Shown here: positions 6,350 to 9,918 of the stretch, piece by piece
How the letters are laid out: every line of letters starts with the position of its first letter
How positions within the stretch are numbered: the first letter of the stretch is position 1
NCBI GenBank assembly: GCA_020216655.1
Contig: JAIWNU010000173.1
Location: forward strand, 1 to 9,918
Source: Treponema sp.
GTDB lineage: Bacteria; Spirochaetota; Spirochaetia; Treponematales; Breznakiellaceae
Length of the DNA: 9,918 bases
Direction of reading: 5' to 3'
Program-made: the position numbers and the translations under genes
Notes under the pieces: model-generated
What the model was told of the DNA's origin: nothing
What the model saw: the letters and a program-made list of their open reading frames with translations, nothing else
Databases searched by the model: none

Positions 6350-6869
6350 CCTTTCCTATTAGGGCAGCTAATTGTTCACGGGCTCGAAAAACCCGGACCT
6401 TAACATTCCCCTCACTTATACCAAGAATACGGCCAATTTCTTTATAATTTAATTCTCCATATTCCTTTAATATCAGTACGGTTCTCATATTTTCAGGCAG
6501 TTTCTGCAACGCCTCCTGTACTTCCTGTCTCGTTTCTCCGGCAATATATTCAGACTCCCCTGTTTCGCTTCTGCGAACATCTTCCCGAAAGGCCCGCTGG
6601 TACGCCCGCCGTTCCCGCTCTTTTCGTTTGGCATAATTCAGGGCTGCATTTTTTACCACCCGAATCAGCCAATATTTTGCTTCCTCCAAATTCGGGAACT
6701 CCATGTTCCGTTCATAGAGTCTAAAAAAAGCATCCTGGCACAGGTCCTCTGCCGCGTCTTCTGTTCCAACAATACGGTAGGCGACCCTGAACAACACAGG
6801 GAAGGTGCTGTCATAGAGACGCCTAAACTCGGCCATTGGCATCCGTGTGCCTGTACTAAATAACAACAT
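6330..6869 (-). CDS. ECF-family RNA polymerase sigma factor (sigma-70 family, RpoE-like)
   Basis: A 179-residue alternative sigma factor with the two-domain ECF layout. Region 2 spans about residues 13-85: FRRLYDSTFPVLFRVAYRIVG, the core-binding helix AAEDLCQDAFFRLYERN, and the melting region YWLIRVVKNAALNYAKRK. A charged linker follows (82-113, many R, K and E). Region 4 spans about 115-170, with LPENMRTVLILKEYGEL, then a helix-turn-helix (NYKEIGRILGISEGNVKVRVFRAREQL). No sigma-1 or sigma-3 region is present, as expected for ECF factors. The ATG at 6869 has GAGGA close upstream; ATGs at codons 10 and 12 are possible alternatives. The gene starts 14 bases after the cysS stop, so it is at least partly transcribed from the cysS promoter. 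From memory, Treponema pallidum also has an rpoE-like gene next to cysS and murB, which should be confirmed. Confidence 0.92.
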   Translation of the reverse strand: MLLFSTGTRMPMAEFRRLYDSTFPVLFRVAYRIVGTEDAAEDLCQDAFFRLYERNMEFPNLEEAKYWLIRVVKNAALNYAKRKERERRAYQRAFREDVRRSETGESEYIAGETRQEVQEALQKLPENMRTVLILKEYGELNYKEIGRILGISEGNVKVRVFRAREQLAALIGKDGRHVS

Positions 6870-6883
6870 TATCCTCGCATTCG

Positions 6884-8338
6884 TTACACAAGCAAACGCC
6901 AGCTTGTTCCCTGAGGGCTGTCTTCCAGTATGATGTTTTTATCCCTCAGCATATTCCGTATTTCATCCGCCCGCTGGTAGTTCTTTGCCTTCTTTGCAGC
7001 ATTGCGTTCTGCAATGAGCGCTTCAATTTCCTTTACAAAAGCCGGATCAAGCTTTTGCTCTGCCCGGGGTTCCGAAAGCTGCTCCCGCAGACGGAGACCG
7101 AGCACCTGGTCCATATCAAAGGCGATTGCAAGGGCTCGAGCGGCTTCTATTTCAGTATCGCGGATAAGGCCCCACAGCTCCGCCAGGGCCCGCGGGGTGG
7201 AAAGGTCTTCTTCGATAGCCCGATTAAAGGCCTCGTGGTATGTCTGTCCCTTATCTGAAAGCCCCTTATCTCCCGGATTCCCGGCCCATGGATCTGGCAG
7301 CGAAGTGCATTTCCCCGCCAGATAGTACAGTCTGTCCATAAGGGCCCTGCGGGCGCTGCGGGCCCCTTCCAGGGCTTCAAAGGAAAATTGGAGCTGGCTC
7401 CGGTAATGCCCGCCCAGGAGAAAATACCGGTAATCCAAAGGATCATAGCCAGCATCCACGAGGCTTTGCAGAGTCAGGAACTTACCGCTCGATTTAGACA
7501 TTTTACCCTTGTCGAGGACTAAAAATTCGTTGTGGACCCAGTAGTTAACCCATTTTTTGCCCGTGGCGGCCTCGCTTTGGGCGATTTCATTGGTATGATG
7601 AATGGGGATATGGTCGATACCGCCTGCATGTATGTCGAACTGCTCTCCCAGGTATTTCATGCTCATGGCAGAGCATTCGATGTGCCAGCCCGGGTAGCCC
7701 CGTCCCCAGGGACTGTCCCAGGTGAGCGCCTGATTTTCGAATTTGCTTTTTGTGAACCAGAGGGCAAAATCATGGGGATTCCGTTTGTTTTCATCCACAT
7801 CAATACGGGCACCAGCCTTGAGGTCCTCCAGTTTAAGCCGGGCAAGTTCGCCGTAGGTGGGAAATTTGGTAATATCAAAATAGAGGTTCCCGCCCGCCCG
7901 GTAAGTGTAGCCCCGGGCTTCGATCCGCTGGATCAGGGCAATCATATCCTGAATATGTTCTGTGGCCTTGCAAACCACCGTGGGCCGGATAATGTTGAGC
8001 CGTTCGGTATCACGGAAAAATGCATCGGTATAGAACGCCGCGATTTCGAGAACCGTTTTGCCCCGTTCTTCGGCGCTTTTTACCATTTTGTCTTCGCCCG
8101 TATCGTCATCGCCGGAAAGATGTCCCACATCGGTAATATTCATCACATGGGTAACCTGGTATCCAAGACGGCGGAGGGCGCGGACCAAAATGTCATGGGT
8201 AACATAGGCCCGCAAATTACCGATATGGGCATAGTTGTAGACCGTCGGTCCGCATCCATAAAAACCAACTTTGCCGGATTGTATCGGCTGGAAAATCTGC
8301 ATTTCGCGGCCTAAGGTGTTATACAAGGATAGTGGCAT
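6884..8338 (-). CDS. cysS: Cysteinyl-tRNA synthetase
   Basis: Charges tRNA-Cys with cysteine using ATP; cytoplasmic class I aminoacyl-tRNA synthetase. It has 484 residues, within the usual range. The HIGH-class motif is HIGN (38-41) inside YGCGPTVYNYAHIGNLRAY, and the KMSKS loop is at 279-283. Zinc ligands expected for the family are present: Cys29, Cys222 (GWHIECSAMS), His247 and Glu251 (HHTNE). The family's common DLxFPHHENE block reads DHIPIHHTNE here, a tolerated variant. The C-terminal helical segment (LIAERNAAKKAKNYQRADEIRNML, 441-464) is the usual tRNA-binding tail. GGAGG lies four bases before the ATG. It is the first gene of the leftward six-gene cluster and is divergent from murB, with the two start codons overlapping in one CATG, so its promoter must lie inside the murB coding region or leader. 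Confidence 0.96.
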   Translation of the reverse strand: MPLSLYNTLGREMQIFQPIQSGKVGFYGCGPTVYNYAHIGNLRAYVTHDILVRALRRLGYQVTHVMNITDVGHLSGDDDTGEDKMVKSAEERGKTVLEIAAFYTDAFFRDTERLNIIRPTVVCKATEHIQDMIALIQRIEARGYTYRAGGNLYFDITKFPTYGELARLKLEDLKAGARIDVDENKRNPHDFALWFTKSKFENQALTWDSPWGRGYPGWHIECSAMSMKYLGEQFDIHAGGIDHIPIHHTNEIAQSEAATGKKWVNYWVHNEFLVLDKGKMSKSSGKFLTLQSLVDAGYDPLDYRYFLLGGHYRSQLQFSFEALEGARSARRALMDRLYYLAGKCTSLPDPWAGNPGDKGLSDKGQTYHEAFNRAIEEDLSTPRALAELWGLIRDTEIEAARALAIAFDMDQVLGLRLREQLSEPRAEQKLDPAFVKEIEALIAERNAAKKAKNYQRADEIRNMLRDKNIILEDSPQGTSWRLLV

Positions 8339-8339
8339 G
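8325..8339 (+). promoter_or_regulatory. Ribosome binding site deciding the murB start
   Basis: AAGGA at 8325-8329 sits seven bases before the ATG at 8337-8339. The downstream in-frame ATG at 8373 has no Shine-Dalgarno match, although TACAAT (8361-8366) just before it resembles a -10 box. The site lies inside the first codons of cysS on the other strand, so some of the match could be chance. Start at 8337 is preferred; 8373 is the alternative. Confidence 0.45.
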
Positions 8340-9326
8340 GAACCTCCGCATCAATTTCGGTACAATAGCAATATGGTAAACCTACGGAAATTATTGGAAA
8401 AAATCAATATGGAGCATGGCTTTGAGGGGGACATCCGATTTGATGAGCCCATGGCTCGCCATACGACTTTTAAGGTAGGGGGCCCTGCGGATGTGTGGGT
8501 GCGGCCCGCGGGCAATCGTTTCCCCGAATATGCCGCGTTACTCCTTAAAACAGCCCGGGAAGCGGATGTTCCTGTATTTATACTCGGGGGCGGGGCTAAC
8601 CTGGTAGTATCAGACCGGGGCATCCGGGGCATAGTGCTGGATACGGGTAGCTGGTCCGGTGTTCAGTTTGATGAACAGGCGGTGCTGGTCTATGGGGGTA
8701 CCGAAGTGGACGCTGCATCTGAAGCCTGTGCACAGCATGAACGACAGGGCCTTGCTTTCCTTGCGGGTATGCCCGGTTCCATAGGAGGCGCCGTCTGGAT
8801 GAATGCCCGCTGTTACAATCGCTCTATTTCGGATGTGCTTTTGGAAACATGGATACTAAATGAAGCTTTTCAAGAAGAATGGGTCCCCTTTAACGCAGAG
8901 GATTTCGATTACAAAATAAGCCCCTTTCAAAAACGAAGGGTACTCATTTTAGGAGCTCGTTTCAAAACAGCATTTCAAAGCCGGGAATCCCTGTACGAAG
9001 AAATGAAAAGCTATAGACAGGATCGAGAAAGCAAGGGCCATTACCGGCTGCCTTCGGCTGGTTCGGCTTTTAAGAACAATCATGCCTTTGGCAAGCCCAC
9101 GGGCAAATTAATTGATGAGCTTGGACTCCGGGGGCTCAGCATGGGCGGGGCCAAGGTGGCCGACTGGCACGGAAACATTATTGTGAATACCGGCACCGCA
9201 ACCGCCCAGGATATCTACCTTTTGACTGAAGAATTAAAAAAACGGGTAAAGCAGGCATTGGGATACGAGCTTGAATGTGAAATCCTTTTTGTCGGTGATT
9301 GGAACGGAGAAGAGAAAAGGTCCTGA
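8337..9326 (+). CDS. murB: UDP-N-acetylenolpyruvoylglucosamine reductase
   Basis: Reduces UDP-GlcNAc-enolpyruvate to UDP-N-acetylmuramate with NADPH and bound FAD, the second committed step of peptidoglycan precursor synthesis; cytoplasmic. It has 329 residues from this start. The N-terminal FAD-binding domain carries HTTFKVGGPADVWVRP (42-57), ILGGGANLVVSDRGIRGIVL (82-101) and LAGMPGSIGGAVWMNA (142-157). The C-terminal MurB domain carries PSAGSAFKN (239-247), whose second serine is the expected proton donor, and LIDELGLRGLSMGGAKV (258-274). The usual MNAGAYG stretch reads MNARCYNRS here, and YKISPFQKRR (192-201) replaces the commoner YRxSxF pattern, so this is a divergent but complete enzyme. 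The first 12 residues (to the Met at 8373) are not MurB-like, so the true start may be 8373. It stands alone on its strand, upstream of a FecR-domain gene 84 bases away. Confidence 0.92.
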   Translation: MEPPHQFRYNSNMVNLRKLLEKINMEHGFEGDIRFDEPMARHTTFKVGGPADVWVRPAGNRFPEYAALLLKTAREADVPVFILGGGANLVVSDRGIRGIVLDTGSWSGVQFDEQAVLVYGGTEVDAASEACAQHERQGLAFLAGMPGSIGGAVWMNARCYNRSISDVLLETWILNEAFQEEWVPFNAEDFDYKISPFQKRRVLILGARFKTAFQSRESLYEEMKSYRQDRESKGHYRLPSAGSAFKNNHAFGKPTGKLIDELGLRGLSMGGAKVADWHGNIIVNTGTATAQDIYLLTEELKKRVKQALGYELECEILFVGDWNGEEKRS

Positions 9327-9351
9327 AAATACTCCTTGACTTTGCTATACT
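9323..9351 (+). promoter_or_regulatory. Possible promoter for the FecR-domain gene
   Basis: TATACT (9346-9351) is a good -10 box, with CTGAAA (9323-9328) 17 bases upstream as a weak -35 box overlapping the murB stop. TTGACT (9336-9341) is a better -35 sequence but lies only five bases from TATACT and 12 from TATTAT, which is too close. The region 9327-9410 also holds a 7-bp inverted repeat, AATACTC (9328-9334) with GAGTATT (9384-9390), and no open frame of its own. Confidence 0.3.
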
Positions 9352-9410
9352 GTTATTATCGGGCTGCCGATGAACTTACTTGCGAGTATTGGCCTATGAG
9401 GAGGTCTGTC

Positions 9411-9918
9411 GTGCATACATTTAAAAGGGTTTCATTCATTGCGTATTTACTCATTGTTCTTGAGTCCTTTGCGTTTTCTGCCCAGAATCAGGTAGGCATT
9501 GTTCAGGAAATTATGGGCACCGTAACGGTTACCCGCAATGGTCAGGTACTCTCCAAAATAGATCTTGGAGATCCCATCCAGAATTATGATCTTATAAAAA
9601 CAGGCCCCGATGGAGGCCTGGTGATCGGTCTCACCGCCGAAACCGGTATGCGGGGCACCCTCATTGTAAAGCCCAAATCAGTGTTTACAGTTAAAACTCA
9701 GGTGGTAAATGGCAGTCCAACCACAGAGGGCGATGTTTTGGGCGGTTCTGTGGGAATAAAGGTTAAAAAGATAGCCGGAGACCCGGCGCTCAATGTTAAA
9801 ACCGGCAATACCGTTATGGGTGTCAGGGGTACCGAATTTGTTGTTATTGTATCTCTCAATAATGGACTTTTAGTTACCTGTACCGATGGAAAGGTTGCCT
9901 GTACCGGAGATGAAGGCG
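9411..9918 (+). CDS. Exported FecR-domain protein (3' end outside window)
   Basis: An open frame from GTG at 9411 to the window edge, 169 codons, with no stop. GAGGAGG (9398-9404) sits six bases before the GTG. An in-frame ATG at 9396 has no ribosome binding site and would place the Shine-Dalgarno sequence inside the gene, so GTG is chosen. Residues 1-24 are a signal peptide (K5, R6, then FIAYLLIVLESFAFSA, cleavage before Q25). The mature part opens with VGIVQEIMGTVTVTRNGQ and continues with IQNYDLIKTGPDGGLVIGL and the hallmark MGVRGTEFVV (136-145) of the FecR fold. In spirochaetes, FecR-domain proteins of this type are usually periplasmic beta-structured proteins that often lack the cytoplasmic sensor part of true FecR iron regulators. 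No transmembrane anchor is seen, so an anti-sigma role is unlikely from this portion. Function unknown. Confidence 0.85.
   Translation, partial: MHTFKRVSFIAYLLIVLESFAFSAQNQVGIVQEIMGTVTVTRNGQVLSKIDLGDPIQNYDLIKTGPDGGLVIGLTAETGMRGTLIVKPKSVFTVKTQVVNGSPTTEGDVLGGSVGIKVKKIAGDPALNVKTGNTVMGVRGTEFVVIVSLNNGLLVTCTDGKVACTGDEG

Noticed and set aside
7532..8314. Long 260-codon open frame on the + strand opposite cysS
   Set aside because: It lies entirely within cysS, has no ribosome binding site or family resemblance, and is explained by codon bias of the real gene.
9396..9398. ATG start for the FecR-domain gene
   Set aside because: No Shine-Dalgarno upstream; GAGGAGG lies downstream of it and serves the GTG at 9411.

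Overview
The window looks like chromosomal sequence of a spirochaete of the Treponema group. This rests on the gene content (an LPP20-like/coiled-coil/beta-barrel envelope protein, a FecR-domain secreted protein, a UMP kinase of the compact archaeal-like form, and an ECF sigma factor beside cysS and murB), on signal peptides ending in FAQ, SAQ or FSQ, and on moderate GC content. The species is inferred by pattern recognition only. There are no rRNA or tRNA genes, CRISPR arrays, insertion sequences or phage genes. This is mostly core chromosome, with one damaged gene at the left end.

Layout, left to right. (1) 39-563: a small secreted or outer-membrane beta-rich protein whose reading frame is broken twice, with compensating shifts. 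(2) 563-680: a stretch without genes, packed with GC-rich inverted repeats. (3) 709-1089 (-) and 1183-2904 (+): a CoA-binding-fold protein divergent from a 573-residue envelope protein, separated by an AT-rich region with a good sigma-70-type promoter for the rightward gene. (4) 8338 down to 2914 (-): a six-gene, tightly packed cluster in the order cysS, ECF sigma factor, zinc-finger anti-sigma factor, small exported protein, transglutaminase-fold lipoprotein with two IPT/TIG domains, UMP kinase. Gaps are 14 bp or less, or genes overlap, so a single transcript is likely. (5) 8337-9326 (+): murB, divergent from cysS, with the two start codons sharing one CATG. (6) 9411 to the right edge (+): a FecR-domain exported protein, cut by the window end.

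How the genes fit together. The sigma/anti-sigma pair and the two exported products that follow look like an envelope-sensing module inserted between two housekeeping genes (cysteinyl-tRNA synthetase and UMP kinase). The anti-sigma factor has a cytoplasmic HxxxCxxC motif, one membrane span and a short periplasmic tail. The next two genes make proteins that would sit on the same periplasmic side. A transglutaminase-like domain that appears to lack its catalytic cysteine suggests a binding or structural role for the lipoprotein. The connection between these products and control of the sigma factor is inference from gene order.
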